From NCBI GenBank assembly GCA_030651815.1, contig JAUSBW010000268.1, positions 1 to 64,000 of the forward strand: a stretch of 64,000 nt of DNA, in the 5' to 3' direction. Each line of letters opens with the position of its first letter. The stretch's first letter is position 1. Below the pieces are notes generated by a model, which ran no database searches, was not told where the DNA came from, and was given only the letters and a program-made list of their open reading frames with translations. Below, piece by piece: positions 49,910-58,521 of this stretch. This DNA comes from Methanoregula sp. Its GTDB lineage: Archaea > Halobacteriota > Methanomicrobia > Methanomicrobiales > Methanospirillaceae. The position numbers and the translations under genes are program-made.

Positions 49910-50716
49910 ATGCTCTCTCTTCTTGGCTATGAATTTTTCCAGAATGCCCTGATTGCGGGGGTGCTTGCAAGTGTAGCCTGCGGTATCATCGGGACATATG
50001 TGATCATCCGGCGCATGGTTGCTATCAGCGGCGGGGTTTCCCACGCGGCATTCGGGGGCATCGGTCTTGGTTATTATCTCGGGATTGAGCCGCTGCTGGG
50101 AGCACTCGTGTTTACCGTTGGTGCAGCATTGACCATGGGTGAACTCGAACAGCGGGCAGAACAACACATGGACACGCTCATCGGCGCAGTGTGGGCAACC
50201 GGCATGGCGCTGGGGATCCTCTTCATCTACTTAACACCCGGATTTGCCCCCGATCTCTTCGGGTACCTGTTCGGAAACATCCTGCTGGTGCCGCAGGGGG
50301 ACCTGCTGCTCATGCTGGTCCTTATCGTGGTCATTGTTATCACCGTGGGACTGCTGTTCAACGATCTTCTCGCGGTCACCTTCGATGAAGAGTATGCAAC
50401 CGTAATCAACCTGCCCGTGGAGCGGCTCGTGCTGATCCTGCTGGTACTCATCGCCCTCACAGTCGTTATGCTCATCCAGGTGGTCGGAATTATCCTTGTC
50501 ATCGCCCTGCTCACGCTCCCGGCTGCAATCAGCCGGGAATGCACATCTCATGTGGGAACCATGATGCTGTATGCAATCCTGCTGGGGGTGGCATTCACCA
50601 CCACGGGAATTTTCCTCTCGGCGTTCCTGGACATCCCATCGGGTGCGACCATCATCCTCGTGAGCGCGGCAGCCTATGGGGGAGTGCTGGTAAAAAAGAG
50701 ACTGGCCGGCAGATAA
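49910..50716 (+). CDS. znuB: Zn/Mn ABC transporter permease
   Basis: ABC-3 family TM protein; GGVSHAAFGGIGLGYYLG. Confidence 0.92.
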   Translation: MLSLLGYEFFQNALIAGVLASVACGIIGTYVIIRRMVAISGGVSHAAFGGIGLGYYLGIEPLLGALVFTVGAALTMGELEQRAEQHMDTLIGAVWATGMALGILFIYLTPGFAPDLFGYLFGNILLVPQGDLLLMLVLIVVIVITVGLLFNDLLAVTFDEEYATVINLPVERLVLILLVLIALTVVMLIQVVGIILVIALLTLPAAISRECTSHVGTMMLYAILLGVAFTTTGIFLSAFLDIPSGATIILVSAAAYGGVLVKKRLAGR

Positions 50717-50774
50717 CGGGTTCGCAGGGGCTGCTGCACCGGACGAATACCGGGTTTCTAAGTGGTGACAAGCA

Positions 50775-51386
50775 ATGAACGCAAAACGCCGGGTCTTTGA
50801 GGAGTTTGCAGCAGATTATGACCGCTGGTTCGATGACCATGCGGAGGTCTACCTCGCGCAACTGCGGTTGCTCGGCAGGGCAGTCCCGTCATCGGGGCTC
50901 GGGCTTGAAGTCGGTGTCGGATCAGGGCGCTTTGCCGCACCACTGGGTATCTGCTGCGGTATCGATCCCTCATCCTCCCTTGCAGAAATGGCAAAGAGCA
51001 GGGGTGTTGAGGTTGCCATCGGGGTTGGTGAGCACCTGCCATATCGTTCAGGATCGTTCGATCATGCCGTGATGATGACGGTCATCTGCTTCCTTGACGA
51101 TATGACCGGAGTCCTGCGGGAAGTGTTCCGGGTCCTCGTACCGTCTGGCATTATCGTGCTGGGTTTTATAGAACGGGACGGGGAGATCTTCCGGCACTAC
51201 CGTGCTGAACCGGAAAAAGGAAGATTCCTGCGCCACGCACGGTTCCACTTCACTGATGAGATAATCCAAAAACTCCATGACGCGGGATTTTCAAGAGTTG
51301 AAGTCAACGCCCGTGAACACGGGTTCTGTATCCTGATAGGGGAAAAAGAAGCATTGCCCAATTCCATGAACACTGCCTATTTTTAA
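50775..51386 (+). CDS. Class I SAM-dependent methyltransferase
   Basis: GLEVGVGSGRFAAPL...GIDPSSSLAEMAKSRG. Confidence 0.85.
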   Translation: MNAKRRVFEEFAADYDRWFDDHAEVYLAQLRLLGRAVPSSGLGLEVGVGSGRFAAPLGICCGIDPSSSLAEMAKSRGVEVAIGVGEHLPYRSGSFDHAVMMTVICFLDDMTGVLREVFRVLVPSGIIVLGFIERDGEIFRHYRAEPEKGRFLRHARFHFTDEIIQKLHDAGFSRVEVNAREHGFCILIGEKEALPNSMNTAYF

Positions 51387-51509
51387 ACATCCCCTTTTTT
51401 AAGATGAGCACTTTGGGAAGCATTTTTCCCGCAGAACCGGATCGGGTGACCAGCATCGGGCAGGATAATCCGGTTATTTTTATCACATGCGCACACCAAC
51501 AGTCCACAG

Positions 51510-51821
51510 ATGACAACCCGAACCACCATGACCATTCCCGAAGCTGCTGAAGTGCTTGGCATTACCAACAGGGCGAGCCTGAACAGGATACATGCCCGGT
51601 TTCATGAACTGGTCAAAGAGTGGCACCCGGATGTCTCCCAGCACGATCCTCACCTTTCCCATGTCACATTCATCCGGATAAAAGAGGCTTATGATATTCT
51701 TGTGGAATACGGAACAAACTATGAGTTGTCGTTCCGGGCAGAGGATATCAGGAAGGGCACTGACTACGATTCGCAGGGATTCTGGATGAGCCGGTTTGGT
51801 GATGACCCGATCTGGGGCTGA
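51510..51821 (+). CDS. J-domain (DnaJ-like) protein
   Basis: VLGITNRASLNRIHARFHELVKEWHPDVSQHDP...IKEAYDIL; HPD motif. Confidence 0.75.
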   Translation: MTTRTTMTIPEAAEVLGITNRASLNRIHARFHELVKEWHPDVSQHDPHLSHVTFIRIKEAYDILVEYGTNYELSFRAEDIRKGTDYDSQGFWMSRFGDDPIWG

Positions 51822-51927
51822 ATGATCCATACCACCACACCGGGTTGCCTGCACCATCCCGTACTCCGTTTGTTACCGGAATGATCCCGCTTCTTAGGGT
51901 ATTGCCCAGACCAAAGTTTTTAAGTAT

Positions 51928-51948
51928 TTATGCGCATATGAGTAATTA
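51928..51948. promoter_or_regulatory. Shared motif TTATGCGCATATGAGTAATTA, copy 2
   Basis: Identical to 37673ff over 18 nt. Confidence 0.6.
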
Positions 51949-51979
51949 GGGTACCTGAAGCGGTGCCAGGAGAATTTCA

Positions 51980-52228
51980 ATGCCAGGATTAAACGGAACG
52001 GGACCAGAGGGAAATGGTTCGATTATAGGCAGGGGATTTGGCAGGTGCCGCATGGTACCTGCACAGGAACCTGCGGTCGCGGCACATTCGGCTCAGGATG
52101 AGAACGTACCTGCGATATCGCAGGGTTCTGCACAGAATATTCCGGTCTATGGCCGTGGGCGCGGGGGAATTCCCTGCGGGTGCGGACAGGGCTTTGGATT
52201 CGGTGGCGGCAGGCGCCTCCAGAGATAA
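51980..52228 (+). CDS. DUF5320-like glycine-rich protein
   Basis: MPGLNGTGPEGNGSIIGRGFGRC. Confidence 0.7.
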   Translation: MPGLNGTGPEGNGSIIGRGFGRCRMVPAQEPAVAAHSAQDENVPAISQGSAQNIPVYGRGRGGIPCGCGQGFGFGGGRRLQR

Positions 52229-52256
52229 GAATTCGATATTTTTCGAGGTTAATATC

Positions 52257-52613
52257 ATGAAAGTTGCAATCGCAAAAGAGGGAGATATGGTGTCCGAGCA
52301 TTTCGGCCACTGTACTGAATACGCAGTGTTTGTTATTGAAAATTCAAAGATCACTTCACGGGAGATTCTTGAGAGCCCCGGGCACGAGCCGGGAAAGTTA
52401 CCGGGATTCCTTGCCGGGCATAAGGTCACGGACATCCTAGCAGGCGGCATGGGCCCACGGGCAGTGGACCTGTTCTGCGAAAATAATATCGAGGTATTCC
52501 TTGGAGTACGGGGTAAGATCGAGACCGTAATCAAGGATTTCATGGCAGGAAAGATTGCACAGGGTGAAAGCAGCTGCACCCACGGCCCCGATCACGAATG
52601 CAGTGGGCATTAA
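52257..52613 (+). CDS. NifX/NifB-type FeMo cofactor-binding domain protein
   Basis: MKVAIAKEGDMVSEHFGHCTEYAVFVIENSKI...GGMGPRAVDLFCENNIEVFLGV. Confidence 0.9.
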   Translation: MKVAIAKEGDMVSEHFGHCTEYAVFVIENSKITSREILESPGHEPGKLPGFLAGHKVTDILAGGMGPRAVDLFCENNIEVFLGVRGKIETVIKDFMAGKIAQGESSCTHGPDHECSGH

Positions 52614-52746
52614 CCCTATGGTATCACGTGCGCTCTCCTGAAGAGATGATGATCACTTCCCGTTTTACGGAAATGCGAGGCCGGATGTTCCAGCAATATA
52701 AAAAAGACGGCCTCTCACCGGGTAATTATTTTTGATACTGAATATT

Positions 52747-53589
52747 ATGACAGCAAAAACTCATGAACACACTGACCCGAAGGGTGCATCCCATGCCCCC
52801 AAAGGGTTGCCACCGAAGGCTAAGATCGATGTCAAACACGTGATCCTCGTCCTGAGCGGCAAGGGGGGCGTTGGTAAATCAACCGTTTCCACCAACCTTG
52901 CTTCTGCTCTCGCGGCTCACGGCAGGCAGGTCGGGCTACTCGATCTCGATATCCATGGCCCCAACATTCCCAAGATGCTGGGCATCGAAGACCAGCGCCC
53001 GGCCGTTCTTGAAAACAGCATGGAACCGGTCCATGTCACAGGAAATCTCTCGGTCATGTCGATGGCATTCCTGCTGCCGGATACGAGCACACCGGTTATC
53101 TGGCGCGGGCCGATGAAGATGGCGGTGATCCAGCAGTTCCTCTCTGAAGTGAACTGGGGTGCGCTGGACTACCTTGTTGTGGATCTCCCACCCGGTACCG
53201 GGGACGAAGCACTCTCCATTGTTCAGCTCTCACCGAACGTGCAGGGAGCTGTCATCGTGACCACCCCGCAGGAGGTGGCTGTGCTCGATGCGATCAAGGC
53301 AATCAAGTTCATAGAAAAACTGGACCTGCCGGTGATTGGGATCATCGAGAACATGAGCGGCATGATCTGTCCCCACTGCGGGGATACTATAGACCTGTTC
53401 GGCAGGGGTGGCGGGGAGAAGGCTGCACAGGAACTGGGCGTGCCGTATCTTGGCTCCATCCCGCTCGATCCGGCGATGGTGAAAGCCGGTGATGAGGGGC
53501 GCCCGTATGTCCTCCGTCATGCGGATACCCCCACATGGAAGGCCGTGGATGCCGTGATGAAAAATCTGGTAAAACTGGTTGAATCCTGA
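52747..53589 (+). CDS. Mrp/NBP35-family ATP-binding protein (1)
   Basis: LSGKGGVGKSTVSTNLASAL...DIHGPNIPKMLGI...CPHCGDTIDLFG. Confidence 0.95.
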   Translation: MTAKTHEHTDPKGASHAPKGLPPKAKIDVKHVILVLSGKGGVGKSTVSTNLASALAAHGRQVGLLDLDIHGPNIPKMLGIEDQRPAVLENSMEPVHVTGNLSVMSMAFLLPDTSTPVIWRGPMKMAVIQQFLSEVNWGALDYLVVDLPPGTGDEALSIVQLSPNVQGAVIVTTPQEVAVLDAIKAIKFIEKLDLPVIGIIENMSGMICPHCGDTIDLFGRGGGEKAAQELGVPYLGSIPLDPAMVKAGDEGRPYVLRHADTPTWKAVDAVMKNLVKLVES

Positions 53590-53644
53590 AAAGGCAATCC
53601 ATTTTTTTCACGGATATCTGATGAAAATCGCATGAAGTGCCACT

Positions 53645-53962
53645 ATGAGAAGATATCACGGTATCCCTGAACTGCTCGAAGCGTACATGGAAGAGAACGC
53701 GGCCGATGAGCAGTGGATCACTGCACATGAACTCCGTGACCGCTTTGGCCTGACACGCTACCAGAGCAACACGGTATCTGCGTTCCTGCGGCGGCTGAAG
53801 GTCGGGCCGTTTAGCCAGTTTCCCTTCATTGTCGCAAAGATCACGCTGGAAGAGGGCGAAAACCCGTCCGATCCCAAAAAATGCCGGTATCTTCTGAAAC
53901 TGCGGGAATGTACCGCTGCGCACCACCATCGGACCATGCTTCCGGAAAAAACCGATAGGTAG
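53645..53962 (+). CDS. Helix-turn-helix hypothetical protein
   Basis: ITAHELRDRFGLTRYQSNTVSAFLRRL. Confidence 0.5.
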   Translation: MRRYHGIPELLEAYMEENAADEQWITAHELRDRFGLTRYQSNTVSAFLRRLKVGPFSQFPFIVAKITLEEGENPSDPKKCRYLLKLRECTAAHHHRTMLPEKTDR

Positions 53963-54165
53963 CGTATAATGATCCCACGGGTCAGAAAACGGCATGATAC
54001 TGCAAGAGATATCCGTGCAATTATGGCCAGTGTTTTCTTGGTCTTGTCAGAGAGACGAGTTCCGGATTTACGGGTCTGATAAAAACTATCCGGGGGAACC
54101 AAAAAGGGAGGTTAAGGAATGCCAATAGACCGTTTCAATGAACTTCCCGGTTTACGGGCACTGCC

Positions 54166-54304
54166 GAGGCTGTTGCACAGTTCGAAAAAATTAACCCAAT
54201 AGTAGAATTTGCAAAAAACGGTATGTGTTCTGATGAATTTTCAACGATATTTTGGAGGACAATTAACACAAATGTAGAATTGAAAAGGTCTGTGCAACGA
54301 CCTC
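54166..54304. mobile_element. MITE-like element with 15-bp TIRs
   Basis: GAGGCTGTTGCACAG ... CTGTGCAACGACCTC (13/15 inverted match), AT-rich interior, flanked by TGCC at 54162-54165 and 54305-54308. Confidence 0.5.
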
Positions 54305-54454
54305 TGCCATCAGGTTAATTTTGAAAACATGTCTGCCCCCCCTGATACACGGGACAAACAAAGGAACCCGTCCGGCACATGCCCGGTCATACACGCAGCA
54401 GTAAGAACATTAATTCCCCTCGCAAGAGTATCATTGATCACAGGAGATTGAGCG

Positions 54455-54859
54455 ATGACGGACAAAAGAGAGATTGAATTGCCCCAATGCCCCCGCAGGG
54501 GAAGACCCCGTATCCGGCGCATCATTGAAGGGACCGGGGAGTCGCGCTGCTACGAACCCCGCTGCTGCCCGCATGAAGACGGTATCGTAATCTCTTTAAA
54601 ACCTGAAGAGATTGAACTTATCCGTCTTGTCGATCTCGAAGGGCTCGAACAGGAAGAAGCCGCAGCAAAACTGGGAGTCTCCCGCAAAACTGCGTGGCGC
54701 GATCTGCATGAAACCCGGAAAAAAATTGCCGATGCACTGGTGAATGGCAAGGGTATCGAGATGTCCGGGTGCCGGAAAGCAGCGGAAGGCCAGTGCCCGA
54801 AATGCTATCGCAGAAAGGGAGAACACAGGGTCGCTCACAATGAGAGTACATTCGCGTAA
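54455..54859 (+). CDS. UPF0251/DUF134 HTH DNA-binding protein
   Basis: IRLVDLEGLEQEEAAAKLGVSRKTAWRDLHETRKKIADAL. Confidence 0.88.
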   Translation: MTDKREIELPQCPRRGRPRIRRIIEGTGESRCYEPRCCPHEDGIVISLKPEEIELIRLVDLEGLEQEEAAAKLGVSRKTAWRDLHETRKKIADALVNGKGIEMSGCRKAAEGQCPKCYRRKGEHRVAHNESTFA

Positions 54860-54892
54860 TCTCCTCTTTTTTAATTCACTACGCTTAAATAT

Positions 54893-54925
54893 TTACGCTC
54901 ATAAGTGTAATTAATCGATTACACT
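54893..54925. promoter_or_regulatory. Related motif TTACGCTCATAAGTGTAATTAATCGATTACACT containing perfect 8-6-8 dyad
   Basis: AGTGTAAT-TAATCG-ATTACACT at 54904-54925, upstream of small ORF and atwA. Confidence 0.6.
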
Positions 54926-54937
54926 ATAGAGGGATAT

Positions 54938-55084
54938 ATGCCAAACTTTGACGGAACGGAACCGATCAGACGCGGGCGGGCGATCGGGCGGGTACCTGGT
55001 CCCTGCAAAAAAGGCAACGAGTGCTCCCCGTGCCAGAGGAAGGATGCACCAGAGAATACAAAAGAAAAACCGGATACCCTGTAA
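54938..55084 (+). CDS. Small Cys-containing DUF5320-like protein (48 aa), absent from ORF track
   Basis: MPNFDGTEPIRRGRAIGRVPGPCKKGNECSPCQRKDAPENTKEKPDTL*. Confidence 0.6.
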   Translation: MPNFDGTEPIRRGRAIGRVPGPCKKGNECSPCQRKDAPENTKEKPDTL

Positions 55085-55102
55085 CTAAAAGCGAGAGATA
55101 CC

Positions 55103-56689
55103 ATGACCACACCATTTCTTTCTGTTGATAATCTCTGCATGGAGTTCGAGGGAAAAAAAGTCTTAAACAACATTTCCTTTGAGATCCCCGAAGGCGAGAT
55201 CGTCGGCGTCATTGGCAGGAGCGGGGCGGGAAAGAGCGTGCTTATGCACCTGCTCAGGGGCGTTGAGCAGCCCCCGACAAGCGGTTCTGTGATCTACCAC
55301 CTGAGCACCTGCAACACCTGCGATCACATGGAAGTGCAGAGCCGGGCCGGAAACCGCTGCCCATCGTGTGGAGGAAAACTGATCGCAACGGACGTTGATC
55401 TCTGGGGCGAGGAGACGGACGGCATGAAAGCCCGGGTGATGCACCGGACTGCGATCATGTTCCAGCGGACATTTGCCCTGTATGGCGATGACCGGGTGAT
55501 CGAGAATGTGCTCCACGCGCTCGATGATATCAACTACCCACAGGAGCATGCGATCACAAGAGCGGCGGACCTTATTGACCAGGTACGGCTCTCGCACAGG
55601 ATGATGCACATTGCCCGCGATCTCTCAGGAGGCGAGAAGCAGCGGGTAGTGCTCGCCCGGCAGCTCGCAAAGAACCCGGCACTGCTCTTTGCCGACGAAC
55701 CGACCGGTACGCTCGATCCAGAAACCGCGCGTATTGTGCACAGCATGCTCATTGAAGCAGCACAGAGAAACGCGATGGGCATGATCGTCACCTCGCACTT
55801 CTCGCAGGTGATTGAGGATATGGCGAACCGTGCGATCCTCCTTGTTGACGGGAAGATCGAACACATTGGATCCCCAAAAACGGTGATCCGCACGTTTGCC
55901 AAAGGTCAGCACGAAGAAGAGCGGACCGCACCTGCGGAGTTCGGGGAGAAGATTCTTTCCGCACGGGATGTGACCAAGCGCTACATCTCGGTGGATCGCG
56001 GGGTGGTGAAAGCGGTAAACGCAGTCACGTTCGATGTTGCCCAGAGAGAGATCTTCGGTATTATCGGCAAGAGCGGGGCGGGCAAGACCACCCTCTCCCG
56101 GATCATATCGGGTATCATCGAACCCACCAGTGGCGAGATGAACATCCGTATCGGTGATGACTGGGTGGACATGACAAAGCCCGGCATCGACCAGCGGGGC
56201 AGGGCCAAGGAGTATATCGGCCTGCTCCACCAGGAATATGATCTCTTCCCGCACCGCACGGTGCTCGACAACCTGACAGACTCGATCGGTCTTGAATTTC
56301 CCAAGGAGCTTGCCATGCGTAAAGCGCTCGTCACCCTCGCTATGGCCGGGTTTGAGCCGGAACGGGCTCACGAGATCCTTGACCGGTACCCGGCAGAACT
56401 CTCCGATGGCGAGCGGCACCGGGTAGCACTCGCCCAAGTGCTCATCCGCGAGCCGCGCCTCGTGATACTCGATGAACCGACCGGCACCATGGACCCGATC
56501 ACCAAGCAGGATGTGAAGCACTCGATCCTGCACGCCCGCGATGAGATGGATGAGACTTTTATCGTGGTCTCGCATGACATGGACTTTGTACGGGATGTGT
56601 GCGATCGTGTAGCCCTGATGCAGGGCGGAAAAGTGATCGAGATAGGAAAGACTGCTGACGTGCTCGCCGGCATGAATGAGAGCAACTGA
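55103..56689 (+). CDS. atwA: Methyl-coenzyme M reductase system component A2 (dual ABC ATPase)
   Basis: Two Walker A/LSGGE-type domains (GRSGAGKS, GKSGAGKT) with inserted CNTCDHM...CPSCGGK. Confidence 0.9.
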   Translation: MTTPFLSVDNLCMEFEGKKVLNNISFEIPEGEIVGVIGRSGAGKSVLMHLLRGVEQPPTSGSVIYHLSTCNTCDHMEVQSRAGNRCPSCGGKLIATDVDLWGEETDGMKARVMHRTAIMFQRTFALYGDDRVIENVLHALDDINYPQEHAITRAADLIDQVRLSHRMMHIARDLSGGEKQRVVLARQLAKNPALLFADEPTGTLDPETARIVHSMLIEAAQRNAMGMIVTSHFSQVIEDMANRAILLVDGKIEHIGSPKTVIRTFAKGQHEEERTAPAEFGEKILSARDVTKRYISVDRGVVKAVNAVTFDVAQREIFGIIGKSGAGKTTLSRIISGIIEPTSGEMNIRIGDDWVDMTKPGIDQRGRAKEYIGLLHQEYDLFPHRTVLDNLTDSIGLEFPKELAMRKALVTLAMAGFEPERAHEILDRYPAELSDGERHRVALAQVLIREPRLVILDEPTGTMDPITKQDVKHSILHARDEMDETFIVVSHDMDFVRDVCDRVALMQGGKVIEIGKTADVLAGMNESN

Positions 56690-56748
56690 CATCACACCTC
56701 CTGCTAATGCATCGGGTTGTTCACACACCAACAAGGATGAATTACACC

Positions 56749-57621
56749 ATGACACAACACACATCTGCCAAAGATACAAACTGCGATGAGAACGGCTCCA
56801 GCTGCTCTTCCGGATCAACACCCCAACCCCAGAAAGGGCTGCCGCCGCGATCAAAAATCGACGTGAAGCATGTGATCCTTGTGCTCAGCGGGAAAGGAGG
56901 AGTAGGCAAGTCCACGGTCTCGGTTAACCTCGCATCCGCACTCTCCGCTCACGGGAGAACTGTGGGACTCCTCGATCTCGATTTTCATGGCCCCAACATC
57001 CCCAAGATGCTGGGCATCGAAAGCCAGAAACCAGCCGTTATAGAAAAGCACATCGAGCCTGTGCATGTAACCGGAACGCTTTCGGTAATGTCGATGGCAT
57101 TCCTGCTGCCGGACACGAGTACCCCGGTGGTCTGGCGCGGACCGATGAAGATGGTGGCGATCCGGCAGTTCCTTGATGAAGTGAACTGGGGAACGCTTGA
57201 CTACCTTGTCGTGGATCTGCCTCCGGGAACCGGAGACGAGGCCCTCTCGATCGCGCAACTGGCACCGAACGTGAAAGGTGCAGTCATTGTGACGACACCG
57301 CAGGATGTGGCTGTGCTGGATGCAGTCAAATCGGTGAAATTCATCCAGAAACTGGAAATTCCGGTCATCGGCATCATCGAGAACATGAGCGGGATGATCT
57401 GCCCCCACTGCGGAGATACCATAGACCTGTTCGGAAGGGATGGCGGGAAGAAGGCGGCTGAAGATCTGAACGTTCCGTTTCTCGGTGTAATCCCCCTTGA
57501 CCCGGAGATGGTGAAAGCCGGTGACGAGGGGCGACCCTACGTCCTTCGCCATACAGATACACCTACGTGGAAGGCCGTGGATGCAGTTATGGAAAAACTG
57601 GTAAAACTGGTCGAGTCCTGA
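56749..57621 (+). CDS. Mrp/NBP35-family ATP-binding protein (2)
   Basis: Close paralog of 52747-53589. Confidence 0.95.
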   Translation: MTQHTSAKDTNCDENGSSCSSGSTPQPQKGLPPRSKIDVKHVILVLSGKGGVGKSTVSVNLASALSAHGRTVGLLDLDFHGPNIPKMLGIESQKPAVIEKHIEPVHVTGTLSVMSMAFLLPDTSTPVVWRGPMKMVAIRQFLDEVNWGTLDYLVVDLPPGTGDEALSIAQLAPNVKGAVIVTTPQDVAVLDAVKSVKFIQKLEIPVIGIIENMSGMICPHCGDTIDLFGRDGGKKAAEDLNVPFLGVIPLDPEMVKAGDEGRPYVLRHTDTPTWKAVDAVMEKLVKLVES

Positions 57622-57726
57622 ATGCGTAGTTGGAAAGGCTCAGAACGCCACCGACTCGCTTAACCTGCTGATTCACGGATTTGCTAGGCATGCGGACGCA
57701 CCCTTTCACGCGATCACCACAGAACT

Positions 57727-58521
57727 CTAATACAACCCGGTGCTCCGCACGCAGAGATTACCTTTCCCCCGGTTTGCCACATCGCCTTTGTACACATCCG
57801 CAGTGATCTTCCATTCGGGAAGCACCCGCCTTTCAATCTTTTCAAAGGTGGGGAGCATGTCGTGCACCGTGCCCAGAATCACACAGGAGCCGTTCTTCAT
57901 GTTCCCGCAGGGCCGGGTGGCGTCGCCTTCTATGATCAGCTCCCCGCCCCGCATCTCCGCGCCGGGGAAATCACCGGTGCTGCCATGGATGTGCACCGTA
58001 CCGCCTGCAAGGTATTCAGCGCAGAAATCCCCGGTATTGCCAGACACTTCCACTTTCCCGCCCTGCATACCTTTCTTCTCGCCGCGGTAGCCGGTTGCGC
58101 AATAATGGCCCGCATTGCCCCGGCAGAGGATCGTCCCCCCCCGCATCTCCCGTCCGAGCCACGCATCGGCATTGCCACGGATCTCGATCGTTCCGCCGCT
58201 CATGAAGTTCCCGCAGTGCATGCCGATGTCTCCTTCTATCACGATACTGCCGGTGTCCATGTACTCCCCGACCCGCTTGATCCGTGAAGTATCGCCTTTG
58301 AGTATCACCTCAATGTTTTCAGGAGAGACCGCAGTCCCTTCGACAAAGATCCAGAACAGTTCAGAGAGCGTGCGCTCCTTGTTGCCCTCGAACACCACAT
58401 GATCGGTGCCTTTTAAGAAATTGCGGGGGATAATCGCCTCTGCTTCAATCGGGAGGTTGGGCTTACTCCGCACCTTGCTCTCGAGGATCACTCTCATGTA
58501 AATGCCTCCGTCTCTATGCAC
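57727..58521 (-). CDS. fwdC: Formylmethanofuran dehydrogenase subunit C
   Basis: GltB-like beta-helix repeats: MRGGTILCRGNAGHYCATGYRGEKKGMQGG. Confidence 0.93.
   Translation of the reverse strand: MHRDGGIYMRVILESKVRSKPNLPIEAEAIIPRNFLKGTDHVVFEGNKERTLSELFWIFVEGTAVSPENIEVILKGDTSRIKRVGEYMDTGSIVIEGDIGMHCGNFMSGGTIEIRGNADAWLGREMRGGTILCRGNAGHYCATGYRGEKKGMQGGKVEVSGNTGDFCAEYLAGGTVHIHGSTGDFPGAEMRGGELIIEGDATRPCGNMKNGSCVILGTVHDMLPTFEKIERRVLPEWKITADVYKGDVANRGKGNLCVRSTGLY

Noticed and set aside
55625-56854. 409-aa minus-strand ORF opposite atwA
   Set aside because: Antisense to two intact ABC domains; no domain of its own.
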